A DNA stretch of 64,000 bases from Trematomus loennbergii (GCA_012861695.1 JAAOOA010000130.1:37501-101500); one strand, 5' to 3'. Shown: positions 35,923 through 47,625, counted from the stretch's first letter. Made by a program: numbers and translations. The notes: generated by a model not told the origin, from the sequence alone.

Positions 35923-37557
35923 TGTTGAGGTCTCCATATTAAGTTGAATAATTAAAACGAAAGTTAATATAATCAAATAATAATCAAATATAATCAATAT
36001 ATTCTTGTATAACCCACAATGAAAATGCATTATATTTCATGTTGTTCTATAATCACAGTATTTACAACACAAGGGTTTGGTAAATTGAGTTTAAGGCCTA
36101 TTATAGTTTATCACTATGTGTGTCACTGCTTAAAGAGGGGAGACAGTTGTCTTCATCACAGCAAGCTGTGCACAGGAGACCCCTGACTCAATGGAAAAGC
36201 ACTGAAGCCCCAAAATGGGTTTAGGCCATAGGAGAATATGTCTGGACATGTCCAGTTCTGCACACCAGAGGCCATGACCTTTCCACACATATATGGGTAT
36301 GAAGGTGTGTCTTTGGTTTTCTGTCCCTGTGTGCAGCATAAAAGCACCGGTTGAGAGGGAGAAAGCTCCAGAGCGGGGGTTGTCCTTGGTAAGTTCTCTG
36401 AAATTGACTTTGATTTTGAATGTATTGTTGAATGAAAGTTTTAATGTGTTTTATATCACTGACCATTTATAAGGATATTCCTCTAAATTCTGTTGGAAGA
36501 ATTTAAAAGGTACAATTTAAATGTCACAACTGAAGTGGGCCAGTTGAGGTTAGAATTTAAATGTCACAACTGAAGTGGGCCAGTTGAAGTTAGATTTAAA
36601 TGTCACAACTGAAGTGGGCCAGTTGAAGTTAGATTTAAATGTCACAACTGAAGTGGGCCAGTTGAAGTTAGAATTTAAATGTCACAACTGAAGTGGGCCA
36701 GTTGAGGTTAGAATTTAAATGTCACAACTGAAGTGGGCCAGTTGAGGTTAGAATTTAAATGTCACAACTGAAGTGGGCCAGTTGAAGTTAGAATTTAAAT
36801 GTCACAACTGAAGTGGGCCAGTTGAGGTTAGAATTTAAATGTCACAACTGAAGTGGGCCAGTTGAGGTTAGAATTTAAATGTCACAACTGAAGTGGGTCA
36901 GTTGAAGTTAGAATTTAAATGTCACAACTGAAGTGGGCCAGTTGACGTTAGATTTAAATGTCACAACTGAAGTGGGCCAGTTGAAGTTAGAATTTAAATG
37001 TCACAACTGAGGTGGGCCAGTTGAAGTTAGAATGTAATGTCACAACTGAAGTGGGCCAGTTGAAAATATAATTTAATGTAAGTAAAGTAAAACTGTGAAT
37101 TGAGGTTTTATATTAGAAAGGACCACAGCATGATATATTTGTATGATTGTCACATTGCAACGAGAGAAGGTAAAAACCCTGTAAAAGTGTGGACCATTTT
37201 CTTCAAATAAAATCATCCCACCTTTTTGGATTGGGAGAATTTAAAAGAAATCTGCGCTCTCCTCTCCTGCTTAAAGGTAAGATTGCACAACTGCCACACT
37301 CACACTTAGGCAGGGCCACACCTCATTACTGATACCAGAGTCCTTCGGGATCGCTTAAACAGATTTAGCGGGTCGTCTGAATTGAAACAGCAGTTAATTG
37401 AACCTGGTTCTTCAGGAGTTAGTAGAGGTGAGACCTTGCTGATCCAGGTGGATCCGAGCCTGGCAGTAAACTTACATAGACTCAATAACTTCTGTTAGGT
37501 CAATTAGTAGGGCTGAGTAATTGCCGGAATAAATTAACAGGCCTCCCGACTCCAACA
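35923..37557 (+). mobile_element. Solo LTR of an ERV-like element with internal minisatellite
   Basis: It begins TGTTGAGG and ends TCCAACA (TG...CA with inverted TGTTG/CAACA ends) and is flanked by the 4 bp duplication AACC at 35919-35922 and 37558-37561. Promoter-like GCATAAAAGC is at about 36336 and AATAAA near 37207, in the order expected for U3-R-U5. No coding region or second LTR is present. It is long for an LTR (1635 bp), partly because of a 40 bp tandem array. Assignment to an endogenous retrovirus rather than a Gypsy-type element rests on structure only. Confidence 0.7.
36514..37068. repeat. 40 bp minisatellite, about 14 copies
   Basis: The unit AATTTAAATGTCACAACTGA plus AGTGGGCCAGTTGAGGTTAG has variants of 38-40 bp. 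It lies in the putative R/U5 part of the solo LTR. Units alternate GAGG and GAAG in TTGA(G/A)GTTAG. Confidence 0.95.
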
Positions 37558-38065
37558 AACCCATTGATCGATTTTGGTGATTGACACCTCTTTTGAACCG
37601 TTAGAGCCAATAGACTCGAGGGGAGTTCCTAAAATCCATCTAAACATTACCATTGGGGATTGAGAGCGATGCGCACGCAGTTTGCCCAAACCGAAAGCTA
37701 TGTTACACTCTATAGAAAACTAAGCTTATTGCCATAAATATGATGAAACTAGTGACTTATCCGAGAGGCCCACATCGTCCGACCGGCCCACTTCAGTACT
37801 GGCCCATCGGGATTCGTCCCGAACGTCCCGATGGCCAGTCCGCCCCTGGCTAAGTGCGTTAGCATTTTTTCGCTCTGGGCTAATTCAGAGCCTTTGTTAT
37901 TACCCTTGTGTTTCGTTTAGCTAAAAACGGTTAATATTGTCTGATAGCTGAGTTTCTTCCCGTTAAGTGGGTATGATACATTCATAGTTTGTTAAATATT
38001 AAGAAGCCCTCAGACGCTGTTTCTTGCAAGATGTTAAGTACCCCGTGGGGTTTAACTGGTTAAGC

Positions 38066-38575
38066 TTAAAGGTCACCTATCATGCTATTTTTAGGCAATA
38101 GCATAGGTCTCAGATATATACAAATATATAAAAAACATGTCTATTAAGTGTTTTGCTCAAAATTACAAACAGATCACCCATTCTAGCCATGCCTCATCCC
38201 TCTATTTCACTTCCTGTTTCAAAAGTATAAACATATATAAAGGTATAAAGCTTTTTTTTTTAAATGAATTGATAAAAAAGAGGGGCGGAGCTTATGCGGG
38301 ACCCGGCAGCTGCTGTCTAAACTAAATACTGCGGTGATGAAACGCCATATCATGGATTATCAAGGATTCTTTCTGAAACAGTATGAAGCTCAAAGGCTTT
38401 CTCTCTTGCCGGTTATACCAAAGGTGAGTTCCTTTTTATTTCCTGCTTCTTCACACACATGCTCTCCAGTACAGGTTAGCTCTGAGTGTTAGCGATGCTA
38501 ATGTAAACACCGACCATATTACGTCCAAAACAGTCGGGCATTGTTTCTGATAGTGCTGTGGGTCTGTCGCCGATA
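38066..38575. mobile_element. Non-autonomous repeat, left part
   Basis: It opens with TTAAAGGTCACCTATCATGC, a terminus that resembles known fish repeats and resembles but differs from the one at 978. It continues through GGGGCGGAGC to a donor-like AAAGGTGAGTTCC at 38420. No gene and no right terminus were identified. Confidence 0.35.
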
Positions 38576-38585
38576 TTACGTCACA

Positions 38586-39271
38586 CTCTTTAAAGTAGAG
38601 ACACTACATACTGATATACACCTGAACATCAGCAGGAGAGGACTCTTTAAAGTAGAGATACTACATACTGATATACACCTGAACATCAGCAGGAGAGGAC
38701 TCTTTAAAGTAGAGACACTACATACTGATATACACCTGAACATCAGCAGGAGAGGACTCTTTAAAGTAGAGACACTACACACTGATATACACCTGAACAT
38801 CAGCAGGAGAGGACTCTTTAAAGTAGAGACACTACACACTGATATACACCTGAAAATCAGCAGGAGAGGACTCTTTAAAGTAGAGACACTACATACTGAT
38901 ATACACCTGAACATCAGCAGGAGAGGACTCTTTAAAGTAGAGACACTACATACTGATATACACCTGAACATCAGCAGGAGAGGACTCTTTAAAGTAGAGA
39001 CACTACACACTGATATACACCTGAACATCAGCAGGAGAGGACTCTTTAAAGTAGAGACACTACATACTGATACACACCTGAACATCAGCAGGAGAGGACT
39101 CTTTAAAGTAGAGACACTACATACTGATAAACACCTGAACATCAGCAGGAGAGGACTCTTTAAAGTAGAGACACTACATACTGATATACACCTGAACATC
39201 AGCAGGAGAGGACTCTTTAAAGTAGAGACACTACATACTGATATACACCTGAACATCAGCAGGAGAGTCCT
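38586..39271. repeat. 57 bp minisatellite, 12 copies, indel-free
   Basis: The unit CTCTTTAAAGTAGAGACACT plus ACATACTGATATACACCTGAACATCAGCAGGAGAGGA is exactly 57 bp in every copy; only single-base substitutions are seen. Both strands are therefore open through the whole array (on + repeated FKVETLHTDIHLNISRRGL). A partial, diverged unit is at 63842-63878. No start signal or gene context supports translation. Confidence 0.93.
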
Positions 39272-39747
39272 CTAACCCTGTCTGCGTCTCCTTACGGCCG
39301 CGTTACGGCTGCGGTGGAATGGAGGACCCGGTGGAATCGAGGGGTAACACTGACCTGACCTGTGTTTCATTCGAGGGTCAGTTAGCAGCATCTAGTGGAC
39401 AGCTAGCAGAACTATCTATGTTTCTATGTTTCATGTTTTCTGTAGATGTTTAATTGCTCTTTTTACTGCACTTTTAGTGTACAGTTGTGCTGCTGTGTTT
39501 ATTGTATTTTTGTAACTCTGGCACAACAATTCCCTTCGGGATGAATAAAGTCTTATCTTATCTTAACTACACCCCCTCTCACACTGACTGGGCTCAGTCA
39601 CTCTGAAGTGAATCTTTGCAGTCCTGAGAACAACTCAGTTTAGAAACAGAGTGTTTATCAGCAAAGGCATGTGGGTGAATAAAACAGATATAATGACAGT
39701 CAGTGCTGAAGACATAGACCTCACTCTCATATCATACGTTTCTCTTT
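39272..39747. other. Intergenic with LINE-like tail
   Basis: At about 39440-39566 the sequence ends AATTCCCTTCGGGATGAATA then AAGTCTTATCTTATCTTA, a typical fish LINE 3' tail with a short tandem end. Nothing else was recognised. Confidence 0.5.
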
Positions 39748-39981
39748 GTGTACAAGTTCCTCCTGAGTGGAAAACTACTTCAGCACTTCAACCCCCCTCT
39801 CCCCCCCATTTCCTCTGAGACTCAGCGCGGAAGTACCGAGTTCCTCTTTCACGGAAGTCACATGCGACAGTTGGTGTTCAAACTGTTGAATAAAAGGAGA
39901 TATAAAGGAATAGCAGGCAGAACCAGGACTGAGGAGGACGAGATCAGCCGTGTTTCTGTGGACCTGAAGAGAGTTCAGCAG
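39748..39981 (+). other. Exon-like open stretch, unrecognised
   Basis: The frame includes MRQLVFKLLNKRRYKGIAGR followed by TRTEEDEISRVSVDLKRVQQ, then a good donor CAG/GTGAGG at 39982. The Met at 39862 gives exactly 40 codons. The composition looks protein-like, but no further exon was found and no family recognised. Confidence 0.25.
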
Positions 39982-40228
39982 GTGAGGACCCTCCCACAGG
40001 AGTCTGTTACTACAATGAAAGATAATAAGAGCATTAAGAAATAGTGCAGTGGAAACACTTATAAAATAGCATTTAAAAACAGTCATTAAAAAGCAAAGAG
40101 AATTAAATAAACATAAAACAAGCTAATATAGAACAACACAGGTATAAATACATGAATAACAGTTGCAGTGCAGTGTGAGATATGAATAGTTCAATTAAAG
40201 GGAAAGTCTTCAGCCTGGATTAAAAAGG

Positions 40229-40240
40229 GTGTGTGTGTGG

Positions 40241-40317
<77 letters not shown>

Positions 40318-40326
40318 GTGTGTGTG

Positions 40327-40361
<35 letters not shown>
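40229..40361. repeat. TG microsatellite
   Basis: About 130 bp of TG with GGTG and TTG interruptions. Confidence 0.97.
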
Positions 40362-40362
<1 letters not shown>

Positions 40363-40499
40363 GCCCACCCGCCCTGCATCTGTAGCCTGTTATTGTCTCA
40401 TTATACCGCACTGTCAATGAATCAAAGTAAATATATAAGTGGTCATGAACACATCTGTCCATCAGACAGAGGGCTGCTGTGCCTCCTGTCATCATTAAT

Positions 40500-42300
40500 G
40501 GACGTCTCTTTAAAATGACCGCTCAGAGGAGAGGAGTTCTCATTTCTCTAACCGCCTGCTGCTTCCCCTCCTCTCTCCTCGGTTCCCCTCCTCAGCTCCT
40601 CCGCTCGCATCTCCTGTGGGCGGGACTATGTCTCGAGGATAGGAGTCGAGGAGGGGAATTTGATGAGATGAGAACGGCCCTATGGCTGTGACTGTGTGAC
40701 TGACCCGAGCCTCGTCGTTGTGATAGCTCCGCCCCTTCGCTCCAACCCCCCTCCCTCCCCCCACATCTACAGGTGAAAATTACTTTTGCGACACATTCAT
40801 CGCAAGAAGTGTAGCAAAATCAAGGCCGCAGATTTGTCGATTTATACTGCCACAGAGCAGATTCGTGAAGTTGTAATGACTGATTTGAGAGGTTGTAATA
40901 ACCAAGTTGCAGTTGTAATGGAAAATATATTTAAAAAATATATATTTTTCTGCAAGTGAACATTTCATCACTAAGTTCGTTTTTTTCTACAAGCTACAAA
41001 ACTTTTTTTTCTTCTGTAACTTCAAATGTGGTTCACAGATACGTGGATATTTTATACAAGTGTAAATGTATGCACACAAGCTCAGATTTATTTCCTGCTA
41101 GTGCTCACATCAGGTTTTACACGCTCTCGCATTTTGCACCATATCTACCTTCATACAACGTGTGCTTCACTTGGAGGCTGTCTGAAGGTGTACACAGGTC
41201 TCAGGTGGACTTGGTATCACATTAAGAATGATATTCAGTAATAAGTCTGGCAAAAATAAATGGTTTAAATGATTTATTCAAGCTTGCAATGTTTTGAACA
41301 CACATCCCCAGTCACTTCATGTGTCTTTTTGTAGTCCTCGCTGTACGCGTCCGGATATCGGCATCGCAACCACAACCTCACACACTGGTACTGAATGTGC
41401 ATCAAAGTGTTCCTATCCAACCAAATATACCAAAAGATGAATGTAAACGACAGAAGAAGCGATCGAAATGTGTATTTCCTGGTTATTCGACAAAGGCCAC
41501 GCCCCTGATACATCTGCCTACCGTTATAGAATATCACCAGTTGTTCGTCCCACATTTTATTCGGTAACACCGGCAGCCCTCATCACCGGCGCCATCTGTT
41601 TAGCTTAAGCTTTAGCAGAATGATTTTAGAAAGATCTCCATGTCCTGCTGTTTCTCAGACTGTACTCTGAGTTCACGTCATCAGTGAAGAATGCAGGGCA
41701 GGTCTGAACCGGTCTGACATCGGGGCAGGAAGAAACATGTATCTATGTGTCTCTGCTTAGCTTCAGTCGTCACTTATATAAAGGCTGTAATAAACCAACA
41801 TAGAAACATGTGGGTGTTAATGCACTTACATGTTTCAGATGTATTTTTAAAGTCTGGGATTAAACATGTGAGCATCGATGGAACTACTATAATGATAACT
41901 AAGAATAACAATAATTGGTATTATGTTGATAATATATTCATGTTGGTGGGCTGTTCAGCACATTAGCAGGAAAAGCAATTCAGAGAATATATTACATTTG
42001 AAGGTTTATACAAAATCAGCCTCAACAAATATGTTCCTATACATCCAAACTGCATTCTCAATTTAAATGTTTGTGGATGTTTGATTCTGACTTCCAGTGC
42101 TGGCTGGGTCCGAGCACAGTTGGCTCTGTCTGCTGTTCTTGCATTATTATTTCCCTGCAGGTAAAGCCCGTTTTTGAGGCACTGATCATGCTCAGAGAGT
42201 TGTACAAAATTGCACAGACGTCAGGAATGTTAAAAGTTCGGAGGTCCTGTAGTGAATGCATTCAAGTTAAAGTTAAAAGTTTAAAAAAGTTAAAGTTAAA
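40500..42300. other. Intergenic; GC-rich block, otherwise nothing recognised
   Basis: 40550-40765 is GC-rich with GGGCGGG and CCGCCCC (Sp1-like) boxes and could be a promoter remnant or part of a repeat. 41270-41600 is open on both strands for about 90 codons without similarity I recognise. No gene is called. Confidence 0.35.
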
Positions 42301-42302
42301 GG

Positions 42303-44060
42303 TGGGGTAGGTAAGTTTGAGAAACCGGCTCGAGATACACTTGTTGTTATATTCCATGGAATGCTCTTAACATCCCAATAGCAATGAATATCTGAAGTGC
42401 TTTGATAAAAATCCATAATGAAATATCGTCTGTGGAAGCCGTAGTTCTGTAAAAAGCACGACCAATCTTTCCGAGCGCTTCCCGAGCTGCTCCGATTACA
42501 ACGAGAATTAAAGCTGCAAGCAGCGTTGAGCGGGTCTTCGACGCTCCGCAGGCTGTTGTCCGCACGTCGAGGTGTGTGTAGGTGTCTCGAGGACTCGGCG
42601 TTGGCAAACGTGGGAAGTTTCAGGCCGATGTCCGATGGGACAATGTATTTAGGAGTTACAGCAGTATCATAAACATTGTGTTTGATGGCGAGTGATCTGT
42701 CGCCATGGCAACGGAATTTGATGACACCCCATAATACGCCTAGATGTGTTGAGGGCCGGACCATTAGCCATCAACTGATGTCTGGTGCCGTTTGGACGTT
42801 TTTCCAGTGAGTTAGGACAACACAGTGTTCATGGCGAGGGATCTGTCGCCATGGAAACGGCATACGGTGAGATCTCAGATTTCACGTAGAGCTGTTGAGG
42901 GCCGGACCATCAACTGTCATCTGAAGTCTGGTGCCGTTTGGAACCTTTTCCTTTGAATTAAGACAACATCGTGTTTTATGGCGAGTGATGCGTTGCCATG
43001 GAAACGGCATACGGTGAGATCTCAGATTTCACGTAGAGCTGTTGAGGGCCGGACCATTAACTGTCATCTGATGTCTGGTGCAGTTTGGATCATTTTCCAT
43101 TGACTTAAGACAACATCGTGTTTTATGGCGAGTGATTAGTTGCCATGGAAACGGCATACGATGAGATCTCATATTTCACGTAGAGCTGTTGAGGCATGGA
43201 CCATTAACTGTCATCTGAAGTCTGGTGCAGTTTGGAACCTTTTCCAATGACTTAAGACAACATTGTGTTTTATGGCGAGAATGTGTTGCCATGGAAACGG
43301 CATATGATGACATACCATCATTGACATAGTGCTGTTGAGGGGCGGACTCGTAGCCATCATCTGAAGTCTGGTGCAGTTTGGACCATTTCCATTGACTTAA
43401 GACAACATTGTGTTTTATGGCGAAGGATGCATTGCCATGGAAACGGCATATGATGACATCCCATAATTGGCGTAGAGCTGTTGAGGGCCGGACCATTAAC
43501 TGTCATCTGAAGTCTGGTGCAGTTTGGAACCTTTTCAATGACTTAAGACAACATTGTGTTTTATGGCGAGGAATGTGTTGCCATGGAAACACCATATTAA
43601 GTAACATCACATTTGACGTAGAGCTGTTCAGGGCCGCAGTGTTAACCATCACGTGAAGTTTGGTGGCGTTCTGAGCATGTCAGTTGGTGTTATGACATCA
43701 TCGTGTTCCATGGCGAAGTATGGGCCTAGCATCGAGCGAACGCAAACTTGGCGCTAAATAACGGCTGCGCCGTGCGAAAGAAAAAAACTTCCGTGATAAC
43801 TTTGAATTGCCCATGTCTCGAGATGCTACCCGACGAATTTCGAGTCGTACGGATAAAGTCCCTGGGAGAAGATAGATTTTGCGCGCGCCCACGTGACTGG
43901 GCTCGCGCGGACTATCTGCCGTCACTATTTCCGAACCTTTTCTGTGCTTTTGTCGGTCGTTTTCCCTGTTTTGGGTGTTTTTCGCAGGTTTATCGGTCGC
44001 TGTGCGACCGATTTCAATAGGGTCTCGCCGACCTAGGTCTCAGACCCTAATTACAACCAG
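42303..44060. mobile_element. Unclassified teleost interspersed repeat with internal array
   Basis: The left part holds GGTGGGGTAGGTAAGTTT and then TTAAAGCTGCAAGCAGCG (42507), a sequence I recognise as common in fish genomes. The right part ends with GGGTCTCGCCGACCTAGGTC and CAGACCCTAATTACAACC. Between them is the 146-147 bp array. No coding region was found, and the family is not assigned. Confidence 0.5.
42700..43690. repeat. 146-147 bp tandem array, about 7 copies
   Basis: The motif GTTGAGGGCCGGACCATTAA, or variants, begins at 42748, 42894, 43041, 43188, 43334, 43480 and 43626, giving spacings of 146 or 147 bp each time. Each unit also carries TTGCCATGGAAACGGCAT and AAGACAACATTGTGTTTTAT. 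Units differ mainly by substitutions. Confidence 0.93.
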
Positions 44061-44316
44061 AACGTGACGTCATATTTACACAAGACGGATCCTTTCTAGC
44101 CATAACCTAATAACACGCTGGAAGAATGCATGAACAATCCTACATTGACACGTGTGTATGTACTAAAGTATGATGAGCAAAATGTCCTTAAAGTATTTAA
44201 TGTAAAAGTACCAAATGCAGAAAAAAAAAACTGTTTTGTAAATTTGCTGCATGATTGTAAGTCTCTGGACCCTCATAGGGACTCTTTAAAGTCTCTTTAA
44301 AGTAACCACACCCTGA
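44061..44316. other. Spacer
   Basis: Short AT-rich spacer with an ACGTCA site near 44066; nothing else recognised. Confidence 0.5.
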
Positions 44317-44433
44317 GCGGACACACACACACACACACGCACACGCACACGCACACGCACACTCACACACAGGCACACACACACACACACACTCAAAAAC
44401 ACACACACACACACTCACACATACACACACACC

Positions 44434-44488
<55 letters not shown>

Positions 44489-44532
44489 ACACTCACACAT
44501 ACACAAACACATACACACACACACACACTCAC

Positions 44533-44583
<51 letters not shown>

Positions 44584-44686
44584 CACACATCACACACACA
44601 CACACACACGCGCGCGTGCGCTCACTCACTCACTCACAGACACACGGAGACAAACACACACACACACCACACACACACACACACAA

Positions 44687-44721
<35 letters not shown>

Positions 44722-45024
44722 CTCACAGGCACACACACACCACACACACACTCAAAAACACACACCACACACACACTCACACATACACACACAACTCACA
44801 CATACACAAACACATCACACACGCATGCACACACACACACACTCACACACACTCACACATACACAAACACATACACACATACATACACACACACACTCAC
44901 ACATGCATACACACACACACACACACACTCACACGCACACATACACTCACACACTCACAAACACACACACACACACTCACAAACACACACTCACACACTC
45001 ACTCACTCACTCACAGAGAAACAT

Positions 45025-45056
<32 letters not shown>

Positions 45057-45168
45057 ACTCACACACACTCACTCACTCACTCACTCACAGAGAAACAGAC
45101 ACACAGACACATGAAGACAAACACACACACACACTCACTCACAGACACACACTCACACACACACACTC
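44317..45168. repeat. CA-rich compound microsatellite
   Basis: About 850 bp of CA dinucleotide with frequent CTCA, CATA, GCAC and ACAGA interruptions, more degenerate than the other CA tracts in the window. Long readings of alternating Thr-His or Cys-Val in it are artefacts of the repeat. Confidence 0.95.
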
Positions 45169-46117
45169 AGGCCCCGCTCACACGGGACCGTTTGCGTTTA
45201 TGCACAGTATGCGTATTCAAAAAAGTCTTCCGTTCACATGCATTTGTTCATTTAACGTGTCTGTTAAACGAGGCCGCTGGAAACGCTGTAGTACATATGC
45301 TGGGACTGTAAGTGGCGCTGTAACTTCCGCCAAAATACACCAAAAGCCGCGAAGAAGAGCAGCCTGGAGCAGCCCCGCATCAATGTTGCCATGGCTACCC
45401 TTCTGTTTACGCCCTGAAACTGAAACTGAAACTGAAAGAAACCGAATCTGTTGTTGCTGATGGTTGTGGTAGAGGAGCTGCCTCTACTGCTCTAATATCT
45501 GTAGCATGGTCAGTAGCAGTAGCACTAGCAGTAGCTACTGACAGGAGGAAGTCAGTGTGTGTGGCGATTGCTGGTATTCAGCGGGATATAGTCATTTCCT
45601 CAGCATATGGATAAATGCAACGGGGCAGTTAACTGAAAGAAACCAAGAAGCACGTCTCTGTGGATATTGCATCGAGAGGACGACTCAGAAAGAGAGATAT
45701 TCTACAAACACCGGGTGGATGCTCCTTTGTCAATATAATGGATCAATGCATGAAATCTGACTCTGTTATTTTGTTAAGGAGTATATTGGGCGTTAACAAT
45801 TCTGGTTTGCCTTTTATAATATTATTTCATTCAAGAACCCCTTGTGCGTTTTAATTAACACAGCTATTTTTGATAGTTGCTAGTACAGCAGTGAGCAGGA
45901 GAGGCGGGGCTATCCTATTTTTCCAGGAAATATTCGTATAGAGGTGATTACACGGACTCGGTTGACCCCCCAGAGCGTTTCGTTTGCAAATCTATCCACC
46001 TTGGGACCCGTTATTGTTTGTGGGTCAGTTTCTATCGGCCTCGTGTAAATAATAGGCTATACGCACGCGAAACTATGCAGATACAAGCAGTTTTCTCCTC
46101 GTGTAAACGGCGCCTCA
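45169..46117. mobile_element. Candidate MITE inserted in the CA tract
   Basis: The left end AGGCCCCGCTCACACGGG and the right end CCTCGTGTAAACGGCGCCTC are imperfect inverses, and CA repeats resume directly on both sides. About 950 bp, no transposase frame. A target duplication cannot be read because the target is itself repetitive. Confidence 0.5.
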
Positions 46118-46173
46118 CACTCACACACTCACAAACACACACACTCACACACTCACAAACACACACACTCTCA

Positions 46174-46215
<42 letters not shown>

Positions 46216-46301
46216 AACACACTCAACACACACACACACAACACCACACACACACACACACACACACACAACACACACACACACACACACACTCACACAC
46301 A
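46118..46301. repeat. CA microsatellite abutting duplication copy B
   Basis: CA tract with CTCA and AACAC interruptions that ends exactly where the shared NLR block begins (46302). Confidence 0.95.
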
Positions 46302-46633
46302 CTTTGATTAAAGTTTGAACGCATAGAGTAACAAACTTACACATTTTAGGCGAATCCGTTATCTTTTTCTAAACATAACCAAGTGGTTTTGATGCGTGTG
46401 TGTTTAGTTTTGTTTCAATGAACAAAGTTAACCACATGACTGAGACATTTGGTCACTTCTGGGTGTGCTGTAAGAAGTCTGACAATCACAAAATCATATT
46501 TAGGGGTCAACAAACTGAGTTTCTGTGTGGGCCTGGGGCTGTGGGACATCTGAGAGGAGGGGCACTAATGTGTCCTGTGATGTTCTTGTTGTGATGAGCA
46601 TGTTGTTGTGTTTGTGAAGGTGGAGGCTCTGCT

Positions 46634-46711
46634 ATGGATCAATGTGAGGACCGAGAGGAGGGAGACCCCCCCCTCTGTGGGGGAACATGACAGCCAGACT
46701 AAAGCTCAGAG
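46634..46711 (+). pseudogene. NLR copy B, N-terminal exon
   Basis: Reads MDQCEDREEGDPPLCGGT and then a stop, because the C-run and following G-run (CCCCCCCC...GGGGG) are one base out of the family frame. The donor after CTCAGAG is GTGAG. Confidence 0.7.
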
Positions 46712-46798
46712 GTGAGATCTCCAACTGTCCATGACTCTTCTCCATGTCACAGCTCAGCACTCATTATTCACTCAAAGCTCTGTGTTGTGTTCCAGCCC

Positions 46799-46979
46799 AG
46801 AGGACACACACTCTGCTGGACCTGAAGCTGGACCTGAACCTGGACTGGACCTGAACCTGAAGCTGGACCTGAACCTGGACCTGAACCTGGATCTGAAGCT
46901 GGGACCTGAAACCTGGATCTGGACCTGAAGCTGGACCTGAACCTGAACCCGAAGCTGTACCTGAACCTGAAGCTGGAGT
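46799..46979 (+). pseudogene. NLR copy B, Gly-Pro-Glu repeat exon
   Basis: After TGTTCCAG it reads PEDTHSAGPEAGPEPG, then shifts frame at CTGGACTGGACC, where repeat units are cut short. More units are present than in copy A. The 3' border is uncertain. Confidence 0.5.
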
Positions 46980-47112
46980 AGTAGTTTATTTGCCTTAAAA
47001 TAACCAAGCAGTATTGTTACTGAAAAACAAAGTAATTTTTGCATGAACCCATGTTATTTCAGATGTAAGATTATTATAATATTTTCTGTTGGTATCTTTT
47101 GGATCTCTGCAG

Positions 47113-47391
47113 GAGAAAATATGGCGACACTGAAAGAGATCCTCTTCAGTACTTTAGAACATTTGGGGAAAGAGGACTTTGAAGAATTCAAGTGGCACCT
47201 GCAGGAGAAGGTCCTAGGATTCAAAGGAATCCCGGAGAGTCGACTAGAGGATGCATGTCGGACGCAAACTGTGGACCATATGTTTCTGAACTACTGCATT
47301 AAGACTATTGAAGTGACCAGAAACGTTTTGAAGAAGATTAATCGGAATGATCTGGTGGAGGAATTATCAAAAATCCCATCAGAACCGACAG
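47113..47391 (+). CDS. NLR copy B, PYRIN (PYD) exon, intact
   Basis: The acceptor CTCTGCAG and donor ACAG/GTAGGT frame an open exon. From the Met at 47121 it encodes about 90 residues with the full PYD pattern: MATLKEILFSTLEHLGKEDF, FKWHLQEKVLGF, IPESRLEDA, YCIKTIEVTRNVLKKINR and NDLVEELSKI. This is a six-helix death-fold domain that in fish NLRs can recruit PYD adaptors (family knowledge). It ends in phase 1 and joins the FISNA exon in frame. Confidence 0.85.
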
Positions 47392-47625
47392 GTAGGTCAT
47401 TAGTTATTAGAGAGTTTTACAAACAGGGAACCTGAAGTCAGTTAAATCACAATGATAACATGGATTGGATGTGTCCTCCTGATATACCACAGAGAAACAC
47501 CACCTGTACATGGTGTCAGGGATTATCTGATAGGGTCAATTAGAACTGTTGGTCTCAGTTGAGGAGTTTTTAGATCAACTACTTTGAAAAAAAGCAACCC
47601 TACTAGGCAGACCAGAGGCCTGTAC

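Larger units (their letters stand above)
35496..38059. mobile_element. TTAA-target (piggyBac-like) element with nested solo LTR
   Basis: The left end (CCTGTTAAGC, preceded by TTAA at 35492-35495) matches the left end of the element at 4943 and stays similar for about 400 bp. The right end (AACTGG, followed by TTAA at 38060-38063) resembles its right end. The shared internal block around GACACCTCTTT and CGTTAGAGCCAATAG resumes at 37590 after the nested LTR. No transposase frame is present. Confidence 0.65.

Noticed and set aside
36514..37068. Regularly spaced 40 bp repeats reminiscent of a CRISPR array
   Set aside because: Units are head-to-tail with no unique spacers, in vertebrate DNA; it is a minisatellite.
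38541..39275. 244-codon frame with 19-residue repeats
   Set aside because: Explained by the indel-free 57 bp array; the opposite strand is equally open, so openness is not evidence of coding.
41274..41570. 98-codon minus-strand frame
   Set aside because: Opposite strand is similarly open; no recognisable motif, splice site or paralogue.
42273..43656. Several 80-160 codon frames across the 146-147 bp array
   Set aside because: They lie in a dispersed repeat with unit-periodic sequence and switch frame between units.
44197..45460. Long Thr-His and Cys-Val repeat frames
   Set aside because: Products of CA/TG dinucleotide repeats in all frames.
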